Origin: Mycetocola saprophilus
GTDB lineage: Bacteria; Actinomycetota; Actinomycetes; Actinomycetales; Microbacteriaceae
Assembly (NCBI RefSeq): GCF_000718085.1
Contig: NZ_JOEC01000001.1
Span: 1,116,001 to 1,180,000, forward strand
DNA length: 64,000 bases
Reading direction: 5' to 3'
The notes below the pieces were generated by a model that was given only the letters and a program-made list of their open reading frames with translations, searched no databases and was not told the origin of the DNA. A program made the translations under genes and the position numbers. Of the stretch, positions 36,335-46,495 are shown in pieces; within the stretch, counting starts at the first letter, position 1, and each line of letters starts with the position of its first letter.

Positions 36335-36724
36335 CTACAGAACGCGATAGTAGTAGGCATCGTCGTTGCCCCAATAGTTCAAGGCAGGTTTTTCCGCGAT
36401 GGATTTCTTCTGGGGAGCGGTGTCCACACTGCGCACGGTTTCGCTCCCGTTCAGAACCACCGTGCTGCCATGTACGCGGTTCACCGTGTAGTACGACCGG
36501 ATCGCCGCGTTCTTAAACCCGTACTGCCAAAACCCACCTTCGGCGGGATACTGCATCGAATATCCAACGTGCAACCAGTTGGGCGCTGCAGCATTTACCG
36601 AGGAACCATCCTGGGTCGACCCCGCCTGGGTAGCCGATGCTCCAATCGGGAGCGCCAACGGCACAAGCAATGCGGAGGCGGCAGCTACACTCAGCCCAAA
36701 TCGTCTCACCAACGCTAACGTCAT
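36335..36724 (-). CDS. Lactococcin 972 family bacteriocin precursor
   Basis: A 129-residue secreted protein with a signal peptide (residues 1 to about 31, ending PIGASA). The mature part shows the lactococcin 972 pattern: EGGFWQYGFKN, then RSYYTVNRVHGSTVVLNG, and an aromatic AYYYRVL terminus. Lactococcin 972 blocks septum formation by binding lipid II. The strong GAAAGGAAAG site supports the ATG at 36724. It heads the operon with the two transporter genes. Confidence 0.85.
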   Translation of the reverse strand: MTLALVRRFGLSVAAASALLVPLALPIGASATQAGSTQDGSSVNAAAPNWLHVGYSMQYPAEGGFWQYGFKNAAIRSYYTVNRVHGSTVVLNGSETVRSVDTAPQKKSIAEKPALNYWGNDDAYYYRVL

Positions 36725-36916
36725 GTTCTTTCCTTTCGCAGAGGGACACTCGAAGCGGTGTCCGTTGCGAGAACGCTACGTCGAAGGGGGGACGAATCCC
36801 AGGCTTCGCCAGAAAAGAACGTGCCTTCAAGGGGAAAAATGCCGCGGTTCTGGGGATCTAGGCGAGAGGCAGGCTGTGGCCGCAGGACAAGGTGGACACG
36901 GTCGCGGACACACAAA

Positions 36917-36954
36917 CGCCGCGGCGCGGATCCCGAAGGACCCGCGCCGCGGCG
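36917..36954 (-). terminator. GC-rich terminator hairpin
   Basis: CGCCGCGGCGCGG pairs with CCGCGCCGCGGCG, with one mismatch before an inner TCC/GGA and a CGAA loop. It lies downstream of the folC/DUF4233 genes on the minus strand and is followed there by TTTGTGTGT. Termination is likely. Confidence 0.7.
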
Positions 36955-36981
36955 TGTGTTGAGGTGGCAGGGAAACGGTGG

Positions 36982-37383
36982 CTATTCGCCGGTCGCCTCC
37001 TGGTGCCGGCGGAAGGCGGCGTTGCGCTCGTCGAGCTGCGTGCCCTTGTAGACACCGTAGATCCAGAGCGCCAGGAACAGCGCGGCGGCCACCCAGATCT
37101 CGCCCACCAGGAAACCCGCGGCCACCAGGCACGCCTGGACCACCCAGCCGAGGATCTCGCCCAGCGGGCTCTTCAGCGTGGCCAGGGCAACCAGCATGAT
37201 CACGATGACCACGCCGCCACCCACCAGCGCATACCAGGGCTCGCCCGGTGCGGCCTTCAGCCCAAACACCGTCAGGGAGGCCAGGCCGATGATGATCAGT
37301 TCAAAACCCAGGATGATCGACAGCAACATCTCCTTGACGCCGCGCTGGCGCCGGACTCGTCCCGCCACGACTACGCCTTCCAC
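36982..37383 (-). CDS. DUF4233 membrane protein
   Basis: A 133-residue protein with four predicted helices (LLSIILGFELIIIGLASLTVFG and following). It has the family's conserved LKAAPGEPWYALVGGG turn. DUF4233 genes follow folC in many actinobacteria. It overlaps the folC end by 13 bases, so translation is coupled. Function unknown. Confidence 0.8.
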   Translation of the reverse strand: MEGVVVAGRVRRQRGVKEMLLSIILGFELIIIGLASLTVFGLKAAPGEPWYALVGGGVVIVIMLVALATLKSPLGEILGWVVQACLVAAGFLVGEIWVAAALFLALWIYGVYKGTQLDERNAAFRRHQEATGE

Positions 37384-38879
37384 TCACGGTCGGCGGCGAT
37401 CTCGATCGCCTCGCCGCCCAGCACGATCGATCCGGTCACCACAACCATGCGGCGCGGTGCCTCATCGGCCCACTCGCGGGCTGCCAGCAGCGCGTCCACC
37501 AGCTCCTCATACGGGGCAACCAGGGTGTCGGGCAGCTCGCTCAGGGCGATCTGCGCGAGCGCATCCACGTCGGTGGAACGCTCCGAGCTGGAGCGGGTCA
37601 CCAGGGCGGTGGTCACGATCGGGGCCAGCTCGCGGAAGATTCCGGCGGCGTCCTTATCGCTGAGGATGCCGGCGACCAGGGCCACCTCATCCACGTCGAA
37701 GTAGCGCTCGATCGCCGCGCGCAGCGAACGCGCACCGTGCGGGTTGTGGGCCGCATCCACCAGGATGGTGGGGTCGGTGCCGATCAGCTGCAGGCGTCCC
37801 GGGCTGGTGGCCAGGGCCAGGCCCTCGGTCAGCGGCTCCTCGCCCAGCGGACGCTCCCCGTCGCCGAGGAACGCCTCGACCGCGGTGATTGCCACGGCCG
37901 CGTTCTGTGCCTGGTGATCCCCGTAGAAGGGCAGGTACAGCTCGGAATAGGTGGCCGCACGACCGCGCACGGTGATCTGCTGGCCACCCACGGCCACGAT
38001 GTCCTCGGTGAGTTCAAAGTCGCGATCCTGCAGGACCACGGTCGCGCCGACCTCGGCCGCGCGGGCGTTGATCTGCTCCAGCGCCTCGGGCTTCTGCGCG
38101 GCCGACACCACGATCGCGCCGGGCTTGATGATGCCCGCCTTGGTCGCGGCGATCTCGGCGATGTTGCGGCCGAGCTTGCCCACGTGATCCAGGTCCACCG
38201 GGGTCAGCACGGCGATCTGAGCGTTGGCGACGTTGGTGGAATCCCAGGTGCCGCCCATGCCCACCTCAACCACGGCCACATCAACCGGGGCGTCAGCGAA
38301 GCAGGCGAATCCGAGGATGGTCAGCGCCTCAAAGAAGGTGATCTTCGGCTTGCCGGCGGACACCAGCTCGGCGTCCACGATCTCCAGGAACGGCTCGATG
38401 TCGTCCCAGTTATCGGCCACCGCCGCGTGGGCGATCGGCTTACCGTCGATGCAGATGCGCTCGGTGAAGTGCACCAGGTGCGGGCTGGTAAACAGCCCGG
38501 TGCGCAGCCCGTGGGCGCGCAGCAGCGACTCGATCATCCGCGAGGTGCTGGTCTTGCCGTTTGTTCCGGTGATCTGAATCACCGGGACCTGGTGCTGCGG
38601 GTCACCCAGCAGCTCCAGCACGCGGGCGGTGGCATCCAGGCGCGGCTCGGGGGCCACCTCGCCGGTGCGCTGCATCAGCTTGGCAAACACGACCGCCGCA
38701 CGGTCGGTGTCGAATTCGCTGTTGAGGATTTCCTCATCCACGTCGGTTTCGGCGTCCTCCCCCACATCCGACGGATCGGAGACGGGAAGACCCAGCGGCC
38801 CGGAAAGCGCGGCGAGTTCCGCCGCGTCCTCGGCCGCCGCGTCGGCGGGAAGTTCGGGTTCGTTGGAGGAGTGAGTCAT
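37371..38879 (-). CDS. folC: Bifunctional folylpolyglutamate/dihydrofolate synthase
   Basis: A 502-residue Mur-ligase-like enzyme that adds glutamate to folates. The P-loop is in ITGTNGKTSTSRM, followed by LFTSPHLVHFTERI (the folate-binding Pro-His). The C-terminal DAAHNPHGA loop is also visible. An acidic extension of about 45 residues precedes the catalytic core. It follows ileS by 81 bp and overlaps the DUF4233 gene. Confidence 0.95.
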   Translation of the reverse strand: MTHSSNEPELPADAAAEDAAELAALSGPLGLPVSDPSDVGEDAETDVDEEILNSEFDTDRAAVVFAKLMQRTGEVAPEPRLDATARVLELLGDPQHQVPVIQITGTNGKTSTSRMIESLLRAHGLRTGLFTSPHLVHFTERICIDGKPIAHAAVADNWDDIEPFLEIVDAELVSAGKPKITFFEALTILGFACFADAPVDVAVVEVGMGGTWDSTNVANAQIAVLTPVDLDHVGKLGRNIAEIAATKAGIIKPGAIVVSAAQKPEALEQINARAAEVGATVVLQDRDFELTEDIVAVGGQQITVRGRAATYSELYLPFYGDHQAQNAAVAITAVEAFLGDGERPLGEEPLTEGLALATSPGRLQLIGTDPTILVDAAHNPHGARSLRAAIERYFDVDEVALVAGILSDKDAAGIFRELAPIVTTALVTRSSSERSTDVDALAQIALSELPDTLVAPYEELVDALLAAREWADEAPRRMVVVTGSIVLGGEAIEIAADREWKA

Positions 38880-38960
38880 AAGAGCCGATCCCTTCGATAT
38901 GCGATCCGGGCCGCGGGGACGAACCCGGATCGCACTACTGAGTGTGAAATAAGGTGGGAA

Positions 38961-41900
38961 TTAGATTTCGGTGGAGGCGTCGAGGCGGGAAACCGCCACG
39001 ATGAAGCGACCGGCGTTGGCGAACTTGCCCGCGGCGATCGACTGCGCAAACTCGGGACGCTCATCGAGCACCTCAGCCAGCCAATCGGTGCCCTCGGCCG
39101 CCGCGTGCGCGGACCCCTCGGGCAGACCGATCAGCCCGAACTCGGTGGCGAGGGTCTCCCCGGCGATGTCCACCAGCTCGGTGGCCACGGTCACGGCCTC
39201 GGCGTCGGCGGCGTCGGCGAAGACCAGGTCCAGGCGGATCCGGTCGGACACCTCAAAGCCGGCGGCCTTGCGGGTGTCCTGCACGGCGCGGATCACGTCG
39301 CGGGCCAGGCCCTCGGCCTCCAGCTCCGGGGTGGTCACGGTGTTCAGCAGCACAAATCCGCCACCGGCCAGCAGGGCCAGCGCGTTGTCGGCCGAACCGC
39401 CATCGCCCACCTCGAGGGTCAGCTCGTACTCGTGCGGCTCGAGGGCGATGCCACCGGCGGTGACCACGTCCCCCTCCTGGCTCCAGTCGCCGGCGCGGGC
39501 CGCCTTGATCACGGTCTGCACCTCCTTGCCCAGGCGCGGACCCGCGGCACGGGCGTTCACGGCGAGCTTTGAGGTGATGCCATAGCTTGCGGCGCTGTCC
39601 TCGGCGAGCTCCACGAACTCGACGGACTTGACGTTGAGCTCATCGCGCAGGGTCGACTCGAAGGCCGCGAGGCCCGCGGTGTCGGCGGCCACCACGGTGA
39701 GGGTCGCCAGCGGCAGACGCACGCGCAGACCGGCCTTCTTGCGCAGGGCCAGCGAGGTCGAGGCAATCTGACGGACCTGGTCCATCGAGGCCACCAGCGC
39801 GTCATCGGCGGGCAGCTCATCGGCGCTCGGGTAGTCGGTCAGGTGCACCGAACGGCCACCGGTCAGACCCTTCCAGATCTGCTCGGTCACCAGCGGCAGG
39901 AACGGCGCGGCCACCCGGGTGAGGGTTTCCAGCACGGTGTAGAGGGTGTCAAACGCCTCGCTGCCGTTGCCGTCCGCGTCCACGCCCGCCCAGAAGCGGT
40001 CACGCGAGCGACGCACGTACCAGTTGGTGAGCACGTCAGCGAAGTCACGCAGCGCAGCCGCGGCCAGCGGGGTGTCGAAGTGCTCCAGGTGATCGGTGAC
40101 CTCGATGACCAGCTGACGGGTCTTGGCCAGGATGTAGCGGTCCAGCACGTCGGTGGAGTCGGTGCGACGCTTGGCGTCGTAGCCGCCCTCGGTCGCGAGG
40201 TTGGCGTACATCGAGAAGAAGTACCAGGAGTTCCACAGCGGCAGCAGCACGGCGCGCACGCCCTCGCGGATACCCTCCTCGGTCACCACCAGGTTTCCGC
40301 CGCGGATGACCGAGCTGGAGAGTAGGAACCAGCGCATCGCATCGGATCCGTCGCGGTCAAAGACCTCGTTCACATCCGGGTAGTTACGCAGCGACTTGCT
40401 CATCTTCTGGCCGTCGTTACCCAGCACGATGCCGTGGCTGATGACGTTCTTGAACGCCGGACGGTCAAACAGTGCGGTGGACAGGGTGTGCAGCATGTAG
40501 AACCAGCCGCGGGTCTGCCCGATGTACTCGACGATGAAGTCGGCCGGGTTGTGGCTCTCGAACCACTCCTGGTTCTCGAACGGATAGTGCACCTGGGCGA
40601 AGGGCATCGAGCCCGAGTCGAACCAGACATCCAGCACGTCGGTGATCCGGCGCATGGTGGACTGACCGGTGGGGTCGTCCGGGTTCGGGCGGGTCAGCTC
40701 GTCGATGTAGGGGCGGTGCAGGTCGGTCGGACGCACACCGAAGTCGGCTTCAAGCTCATCCAGCGATCCGTAGACATCGATGCGCGGATAGTCGGGGTTG
40801 TCGCTCTTCCACACCGGGATCGGCGAACCCCAGTAGCGGTTGCGGCTGATCGACCAGTCACGGGCACCGGCCACCCACTTACCGAACTGGCCGTCCTTGA
40901 CGTTCTCCGGAACCCAGTTGATCTCCTGGTTGAGCTCGCCCATGCGGCCCTTGAACTCGGGGACCTTGACGAACCAGCTCGACACGGCCTTGTAGATCAG
41001 CGGGTTCCGGCAGCGCCAGCAGTGCGGGTAGGAGTGCACGTAGCTGGCCTGACGCAGCAGGCGGCCCTTCTCCTTGAGCAGGTTGGTCAGCGGCTTATTG
41101 GCTTCGAACCACAGCTCGCCGGCGACATCGGTCACCTCGGGGAGGAAGCGTCCACCCTCGTCCACCGAGAGCACCACGGGGATGCCGGCGGCCTGACAGA
41201 TGCGCTGGTCATCCTCACCGTAGGCCGGGGCCTGGTGGACGATACCGGTACCGTCGGTGGTGCTGACATAGTCGTCGGAGAGGATCTGCCAGGCGTTCGA
41301 CATATCCAGGTCCTCGGTGGTCTGGTAGTAGTCAAACACCGGGGTGTAGCGGGTGCCCACCAGCTCTTCGCCCACCAGGGTGCGGGTGATCGCGGCGGTG
41401 GCCGCGGCGGCATCCTCGTACCCCAGGTCCTTGGCGTAGCTACCCACCAGGTCGGCGGCCAGCAGGTACTGCGAGGCGGCGTCGCCACCGTCGTGGGCAC
41501 CGTTCGGGCCCGCGGGCAGCACGGCGTAGCTGATGGCCGGGCCCACAACCAGGGCAACGTTGGTGGGCAGGGTCCACGGGGTCGTGGTCCAGGCCAGGGC
41601 CTTCACGCCGGTGAGTTCCAGGGTGTCGGCGCGTTCGCCGGCGAAGGGGAAGGTCACGGTGACGGTCTGGTCCTGACGGTCCTTATAGACGTCGTCATCC
41701 ATCCGCAGCTCGTGGTTGGACAGCGGGGTCTGGTCGCGCCAGCAGTAGGGCAGCACGCGGTAGCCCTCATAGGCGAGGTCCTTGGAGTGCAGCTGCTTGA
41801 ACGCCCAGATGACGCTCTCCATGAAGTCGATGTCGAGGGTCTTATAGTCGTTTTCGAAGTCGACCCAGCGCGCCTGGCGGGTCACATAACGCTCCCACTC

Positions 41901-42323
41901 GCGGGTGTACTTCAGCACACCCTCACGCGCGGCGTTGTTGAACGCGGCCAGACCCATCTCCTCGATCTGGCTCTTATCGGTAATGCCCAGCTCACGCTCG
42001 GCTTCGAGCTCGGCGGGCAGACCGTGGGTGTCCCAACCGAAGCGGCGGTGTACCTGCTTGCCGCGCATGGTCTGGAAGCGCGGGAACAGGTCCTTGGCGT
42101 AGCCGGTCAGCAGGTGACCGTAGTGCGGGAGGCCGTTGGCGAAGGGAGGGCCGTCATAGAAGGTCCACTCGGGGGCACCCTCGCGGTTGTCAATCGAGGC
42201 CTGGAACGTCCCATCGGTACGCCAAAACTCGAGGATCTGCTCCTCGATCTCGGGGAAACGCGGCGAGGCCTGGATACCGAACGCGGCACCGGGCTGGGAG
42301 TCCTGGGACTTCGGATACGACAT
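38961..42323 (-). CDS. ileS: Isoleucyl-tRNA synthetase, type 2
   Basis: A 1120-residue enzyme that charges tRNA-Ile. The class I signatures appear as LPHYGHLL (HxGH) and [12 protein letters not shown] (KMSKS). A CP1 editing domain and an anticodon-binding C-terminal part complete it. The length and the HYGH form match the eukaryote-like IleRS2 group, which is poorly inhibited by mupirocin (family knowledge). Expression is controlled by the T-box leader upstream. Confidence 0.96.
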   Translation of the reverse strand: MSYPKSQDSQPGAAFGIQASPRFPEIEEQILEFWRTDGTFQASIDNREGAPEWTFYDGPPFANGLPHYGHLLTGYAKDLFPRFQTMRGKQVHRRFGWDTHGLPAELEAERELGITDKSQIEEMGLAAFNNAAREGVLKYTREWERYVTRQARWVDFENDYKTLDIDFMESVIWAFKQLHSKDLAYEGYRVLPYCWRDQTPLSNHELRMDDDVYKDRQDQTVTVTFPFAGERADTLELTGVKALAWTTTPWTLPTNVALVVGPAISYAVLPAGPNGAHDGGDAASQYLLAADLVGSYAKDLGYEDAAAATAAITRTLVGEELVGTRYTPVFDYYQTTEDLDMSNAWQILSDDYVSTTDGTGIVHQAPAYGEDDQRICQAAGIPVVLSVDEGGRFLPEVTDVAGELWFEANKPLTNLLKEKGRLLRQASYVHSYPHCWRCRNPLIYKAVSSWFVKVPEFKGRMGELNQEINWVPENVKDGQFGKWVAGARDWSISRNRYWGSPIPVWKSDNPDYPRIDVYGSLDELEADFGVRPTDLHRPYIDELTRPNPDDPTGQSTMRRITDVLDVWFDSGSMPFAQVHYPFENQEWFESHNPADFIVEYIGQTRGWFYMLHTLSTALFDRPAFKNVISHGIVLGNDGQKMSKSLRNYPDVNEVFDRDGSDAMRWFLLSSSVIRGGNLVVTEEGIREGVRAVLLPLWNSWYFFSMYANLATEGGYDAKRRTDSTDVLDRYILAKTRQLVIEVTDHLEHFDTPLAAAALRDFADVLTNWYVRRSRDRFWAGVDADGNGSEAFDTLYTVLETLTRVAAPFLPLVTEQIWKGLTGGRSVHLTDYPSADELPADDALVASMDQVRQIASTSLALRKKAGLRVRLPLATLTVVAADTAGLAAFESTLRDELNVKSVEFVELAEDSAASYGITSKLAVNARAAGPRLGKEVQTVIKAARAGDWSQEGDVVTAGGIALEPHEYELTLEVGDGGSADNALALLAGGGFVLLNTVTTPELEAEGLARDVIRAVQDTRKAAGFEVSDRIRLDLVFADAADAEAVTVATELVDIAGETLATEFGLIGLPEGSAHAAAEGTDWLAEVLDERPEFAQSIAAGKFANAGRFIVAVSRLDASTEI

Positions 42324-42327
42324 GTGC

Positions 42328-42530
42328 AACTCCTGGCAGTGAGATTTTCTCCTGCGAGGACGACATGAGCCGCGGTACCACCTCGCTTATTCGCTGATCC
42401 CCGGGCAGGGGGCGAATCGCTTCATTGGGCTGTGACGGGCCTGACCCGTTCGGTTCTACCCGCGGCCGGGGCCGCGCTCTTCCGAAAACTCCCCGGTGAT
42501 GGCCGGATCGATGTTGGTATCCACAAGTGT
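42328..42530 (-). ncRNA. T-box leader of ileS (translational type)
   Basis: On the minus strand the region contains the T-box core GGTGGTACCGCGG (plus-strand complement at about 42370-42382), which binds the uncharged tRNA acceptor end. Upstream of it lies a GCCATCACCGGGGAG segment whose ATC (42500-42498) fits the Ile specifier codon. The core is followed by GTCGTCCTCGCAGGAG, which can pair with the ribosome-binding AGGAG before the ileS ATG. This matches the ultra-short stem I T-boxes of actinobacteria that act on translation. Confidence 0.88.
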
Positions 42531-42708
42531 ACCGGCAATTTCGGGGTGCGGCGAGCGCGCCGGTGAGCGTAGTGCGAACGTTCAGTGAAGCTCGGGAGAA
42601 TAGGGTGTTCCCCGCGCGAAAGGCACCCCCATTTCTCTGCACTCCCTCGCACTCACCCCCGCCTCCTGGGGCGACACCCTCGATGCGTTCCTCGGTCGAA
42701 CCACCCCG

Positions 42709-43374
42709 GTGACCCTGGAGCCGCTGATCCTCGGATCGATCATCCTGGCCGCGATTCTGCTGAGCGTGCCGCGGGTAACCTGGCGTTGGTTTGGGATGTT
42801 CACCACCCTGGTCCACGAGCTGGGCCACGCATTCTCGGCCGGGCTGCTGGGCCGCCGGGTGCGCGCGATCCGGGTGGGGGCCAATCACGGCGGCTCGACG
42901 ATCAGCTCGGGTGGATCCTTCACCGCGGTCATCTCGGGCTTCCTGGGCTACCCGGCCCCGGCGATCGTGGGGGCCGCACTGATCCTCACGGCGACCGCCG
43001 GCTACACCCGGGCCGCGATTCTCGGCGGCGCAATCCTGGTGGTGCTCTCGCTGATCTTCCTGCGTGGATGGGGCGCGATCCTGATCGCCCTGGCCACCCT
43101 CGCCGGCGGCGCCGCGCTATGGGTTTACGCGGATTGGGTGATGCAGACCTATGCGCTGATCACCGTGGGCCTGGCCCTGCTGGTGGGATCCATCCGTGGC
43201 CTCGGCAACGTATTTGCCGCGCACGGCCGAAAGCACCGCAACCTGGAATCCTCGGATGCCTTTATCCTCGCCCGGCAGACCCACATCCCGTCGGTTTTTT
43301 GGCTGCTGGGTTTCAGCGTGACGATTGCCGCCTGTGTGTGGGCCAGCGTGGTGGCGCTGATCGGGACGGTTTAG
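42709..43374 (+). CDS. M50-family (site-2-protease-like) membrane protein
   Basis: A membrane protein of 221 residues from the GTG at 42709, with the zinc-site motif HELGH (VHELGHAFSAGLLG) and about six helices. No ribosome-binding sequence precedes this GTG. The frame stays open about 35 codons further upstream without an ATG or GTG, and related proteins begin about 30 residues earlier. A rare start such as ATT near 42631, with GAAAGG upstream, is possible. Convergent overlap of 4 bp with the S9 peptidase gene. Confidence 0.65.
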   Translation: MTLEPLILGSIILAAILLSVPRVTWRWFGMFTTLVHELGHAFSAGLLGRRVRAIRVGANHGGSTISSGGSFTAVISGFLGYPAPAIVGAALILTATAGYTRAAILGGAILVVLSLIFLRGWGAILIALATLAGGAALWVYADWVMQTYALITVGLALLVGSIRGLGNVFAAHGRKHRNLESSDAFILARQTHIPSVFWLLGFSVTIAACVWASVVALIGTV

Positions 43375-45185
43375 GACACTCCCATCCACGGGGTTGTCCC
43401 CGCGGCGAAGCCGAGCAGGGTCGCCGAAAAATCGAGCAGGGTTCCCGCCGCACGCTGCGCATGACCGTCGCCCGCCTCGGTCAGCAGCGCCACCCGCCCG
43501 CCCCGACTGTTCAGCTCGGCGGCAAACCGCGTCGCCGCGGTGTTGTCCACCCGCTCATCCCGGCCCAGGATGCAGCACAGGATGGGTGGCACATTCTCGG
43601 CGCGTTCCCGGGCGATCGCCAGGTGCAGCGGCGAGTACTCGGCGCGCTGGGCAGCCGTAGTCTCCCCGTCCACACCAAACTCGTGCAGCCACTGCGTTCC
43701 CAGGCCGTGGCGGCGCAGGTCCACGGTGTCCAGCACGGGGGCCACCGCGATGACGCGCCCGAACGCGGACGGATCAATCAGCGCCGACGCGGTCACCACA
43801 AACCCGCCGTGGGAGGCTCCCAGCGCCGTCATATCCTCGGTGCGGGTCCATCCCCCGGCCACCAGCGCGTGAGCCACATCGATCAGATCGTGCACCGCCC
43901 GAATCTTCCGTGCCCCGCGGCCCGCCTCATGCCACTCGGGACCCAGCTCGCCGCCGCCCCGCACCTGCGCGGCCACAAACACGCCCCCGGCCTCAAGCCA
44001 GGCCGCCACGGTGGGCTCCGCCTCGGTGCGATGGTGCACCCCGAATCCTCCGTAGACCGACAGCAGAAGGGGTCGGGGGCCTCGCGGATGGTCCCCCTCC
44101 AGAAACTCGCGCCGCGACGAAACCACCAGCGGCACCGGGGTCCCATCTCGGGCGAGGATTGTCAGGTGCAGGTGGGTGTTGTGCTCGGCGTCGCGACCCG
44201 CTGCCGACGCCGACGCAGATGCCGATACCGATACCGATCCGCGGGTCAGGTCCACACACACCACCCCCGCGGGGCGCTCGGGCGAGGCGCTATGCACCCA
44301 AAGGGACACCCCGGTCTGATCCTCGCTCACACTCAGGGCCAGGAGCCGTTCGGCCGCGGACAGCGCATGGACGGGTGTTCCTCCGAGTGACAGCACCACA
44401 GCGTCCTCCACCTCGCGCGCGGTGACCTCGCCGAGGGAGGAGGCCAGCGCGACACGGCCATCCGCGGGCACGGTCGCAGGCACAAGCACAGGCGCTGCTG
44501 CGCTGCCGGGCTCCGGCACCCAGCCGTCGTCCCGAAAAATCCAGGTGGTCGGCGCAGACCCCGGATGCCGGGCGATGAGCCGAACGCCGCCCGAATCACC
44601 CTCAATTCGCAGCCGCAGCCCCTCGGGGGTGTGTTCAAGGTCCGCGGGCAGGCCCACCGGACGCGCATCCTCGGACGATCCCGCCACCCGCCACACCTCA
44701 TGAACCGGCGGCTTGCCGGTGAGGACCCACAGGGCGGCCTCGTGGTGCGGCCCGGCATCGATCCACACCGGGCGCGCGTGCCACACGGGCGGAACGTCCA
44801 GGCGAACGGGTTCGGTGTCGGATGCCAGGATCCACACCTCGGCGAGTTCGGAATCGGGGGCGCCCAGTAGCGCGGCCACCCGCCTCCCGGTGGGATCAAG
44901 CGCAAACCCACGCACCACCCGGCCCGCGGGCACCGGCAGTGCCGCGCCAGGATCCGGAGGGGTTGGCGAGCGCCCGGGCGCACACGCGGCACCCAGCGTG
45001 GATGCGGATTCGCGGTAGAGCCGGGGGAAGTCCTCCCCCGGTCCGCGCCAGGTATAGACGGCGATGCCTTGGGCAATCTGTGGCATGCCCTGCCGCGCGG
45101 TGGTGTCCCAGCGAGTGAGGGCCTCCCGGAAGTAGTCGCGCGCCCGGCGGGCATCCTCCGATTCAAGAACGTTGGCCTCGCTCAT
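43371..45185 (-). CDS. S9 prolyl oligopeptidase-like peptidase of the RiPP locus
   Basis: A 604-residue serine peptidase with a poorly conserved beta-propeller N-terminal part and a C-terminal alpha/beta-hydrolase domain. The nucleophile is S458 in GASHGG. The Asp lies in LGRDERVDN and the His in GDGHAQR. It is slightly shorter than classical prolyl oligopeptidases (about 700 residues) and carries an Ala/Ser-rich run (SVSASASASAA) before the catalytic domain. It overlaps the upstream propeller gene by 4 bases and shares its divergent promoter with the RiPP genes. A role in trimming the product or leader is inferred from context. Confidence 0.8.
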   Translation of the reverse strand: MSEANVLESEDARRARDYFREALTRWDTTARQGMPQIAQGIAVYTWRGPGEDFPRLYRESASTLGAACAPGRSPTPPDPGAALPVPAGRVVRGFALDPTGRRVAALLGAPDSELAEVWILASDTEPVRLDVPPVWHARPVWIDAGPHHEAALWVLTGKPPVHEVWRVAGSSEDARPVGLPADLEHTPEGLRLRIEGDSGGVRLIARHPGSAPTTWIFRDDGWVPEPGSAAAPVLVPATVPADGRVALASSLGEVTAREVEDAVVLSLGGTPVHALSAAERLLALSVSEDQTGVSLWVHSASPERPAGVVCVDLTRGSVSVSASASASAAGRDAEHNTHLHLTILARDGTPVPLVVSSRREFLEGDHPRGPRPLLLSVYGGFGVHHRTEAEPTVAAWLEAGGVFVAAQVRGGGELGPEWHEAGRGARKIRAVHDLIDVAHALVAGGWTRTEDMTALGASHGGFVVTASALIDPSAFGRVIAVAPVLDTVDLRRHGLGTQWLHEFGVDGETTAAQRAEYSPLHLAIARERAENVPPILCCILGRDERVDNTAATRFAAELNSRGGRVALLTEAGDGHAQRAAGTLLDFSATLLGFAAGTTPWMGVS

Positions 45186-46471
45186 CGCCCCACCAGATCC
45201 CCGGGGGCGGGTGCCGTGGCGTCGATCCAGGCGAGGTGTCCGCCGTCCCGCAGGGCACCGGGTACCCGAATGGTGACCGGCGAGGCGGAGGGATTGCCCG
45301 TGTCGATCAGCAGGACCTCGCCGTGTCCACCCCGGGTCAGTGCGACACGCTCATCCCGTGCGGATGCGGCGATGGCCCGCCGGTCCGCATCATCCCAGGG
45401 CTCGACCCCGGGTTTTGGAGCCCGATCCATCGGGGTGAGGCTCCAGGTTCCGCGCAGACCGAGAGGGCTCCCCGCCACGGGCGCGCGTTCGCCCACGGGC
45501 GGGGCCGCGAGACTCCTCGCCGGATCGTTCCCAACCTGCGCCTCCGCCGCATCGAGGTCGAAGACCGCGAGGTCATCCCCCTCGGGGTGCACCCGCGCCA
45601 CCGCGATCCCGGTCGCCGTGAGCGCAAATCGAAAAATCAGTCCCCGCCCCAGCGGCGCGGTGCGCGTCTGTCCGGTATCGATGGTGTGCACCCAGAGCGT
45701 GTTTTCCCAGTCGGCCCAGTCGCGGGGAGCGTCGCCGCCCTGCCTGAGGACCGCAACGATGACCCGGCGGCGCGGGCAAAAGCGCAGGAAGTAGGCGCGA
45801 CCCGGGGCAACCCAGGGGCGCACCCCCAGCGACCGAGGCACCACTCCGGTCACATCAAAGCACTCGAGCCCACGGTCGGTGGCGACCCACATTTGCCCCG
45901 AGACCGGATCGTAGACATCGCCGTGACCGGTGTCACCGATCGGTAAGATCTCGTCCGCATGCAGCTCGGGACAGTGCACACCCACCCGCAGAATCTCCGC
46001 CACATCCAGCGATTCCAGCGCACCCGGCTCCCGGTGGCGCAGCACCACGCGGGGTGGATGCGCACCCCCGGTCACAATGACACCGGGCTCCCCCGCTCGG
46101 GTGCGCACCCGGCGCGACCGGGGTCCCTCGGGGGCGTCCAGATCCACCACGCTCACCAGGTCGCTCCACGGCTCCCAGGAGGCACCCAACCCGGTCGACA
46201 CGCCGAGGAAACGACCACTCGGATCACACGCCAGATGCTCGCCGGGGATCGCCACCGACACCCGTTCGCGCACCTGTCGGGCCAGAGCATCAACCACCAC
46301 CAGCGCACCGCCGGCGTCGTCCACCCAGGCGCATTTTCCGCCGCCGAGCGGCAGGATTCCGGCGTGTTCGGCCACAACCTGACCGCGCCACCAGTCGGTC
46401 AGCGAGGCCGAATCGGTGTCGATAAATCCGATCGCCTCCCCGCGCTGGTCCGCCACCACGAGTACGTCCAT
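45182..46471 (-). CDS. Beta-propeller protein of the RiPP locus
   Basis: A 429-residue protein without signal peptide or membrane helix. Regular repeats such as VSVVDLDAPEGP, LWVHTIDTG and LAVFDLDAAE, each about 45-50 residues apart, suggest a YncE/WD-like propeller fold. No catalytic residues are recognised. It is the first gene after the divergent metal-box promoter and is coupled to the S9 peptidase by a 4-base overlap. It could be a scaffold or a separated propeller domain that partners the peptidase. Confidence 0.6.
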   Translation of the reverse strand: MDVLVVADQRGEAIGFIDTDSASLTDWWRGQVVAEHAGILPLGGGKCAWVDDAGGALVVVDALARQVRERVSVAIPGEHLACDPSGRFLGVSTGLGASWEPWSDLVSVVDLDAPEGPRSRRVRTRAGEPGVIVTGGAHPPRVVLRHREPGALESLDVAEILRVGVHCPELHADEILPIGDTGHGDVYDPVSGQMWVATDRGLECFDVTGVVPRSLGVRPWVAPGRAYFLRFCPRRRVIVAVLRQGGDAPRDWADWENTLWVHTIDTGQTRTAPLGRGLIFRFALTATGIAVARVHPEGDDLAVFDLDAAEAQVGNDPARSLAAPPVGERAPVAGSPLGLRGTWSLTPMDRAPKPGVEPWDDADRRAIAASARDERVALTRGGHGEVLLIDTGNPSASPVTIRVPGALRDGGHLAWIDATAPAPGDLVGR

Positions 46472-46495
46472 CTGGGCTCTCCCTCGAAACTGTTA

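Noticed and set aside
36579..36962. Plus-strand frame opposite the lactococcin-972 gene
   Set aside because: Antisense to the bacteriocin gene; no start signal and no similarity.
40434..42368. 644-residue open frame on the plus strand
   Set aside because: Antisense to ileS; its sequence mirrors IleRS codons and shows no family.
42585..44390. 601-residue plus-strand frame across M50 and S9 genes
   Set aside because: Arg/Pro/Gly-rich shadow overlapping two supported genes in other frames.
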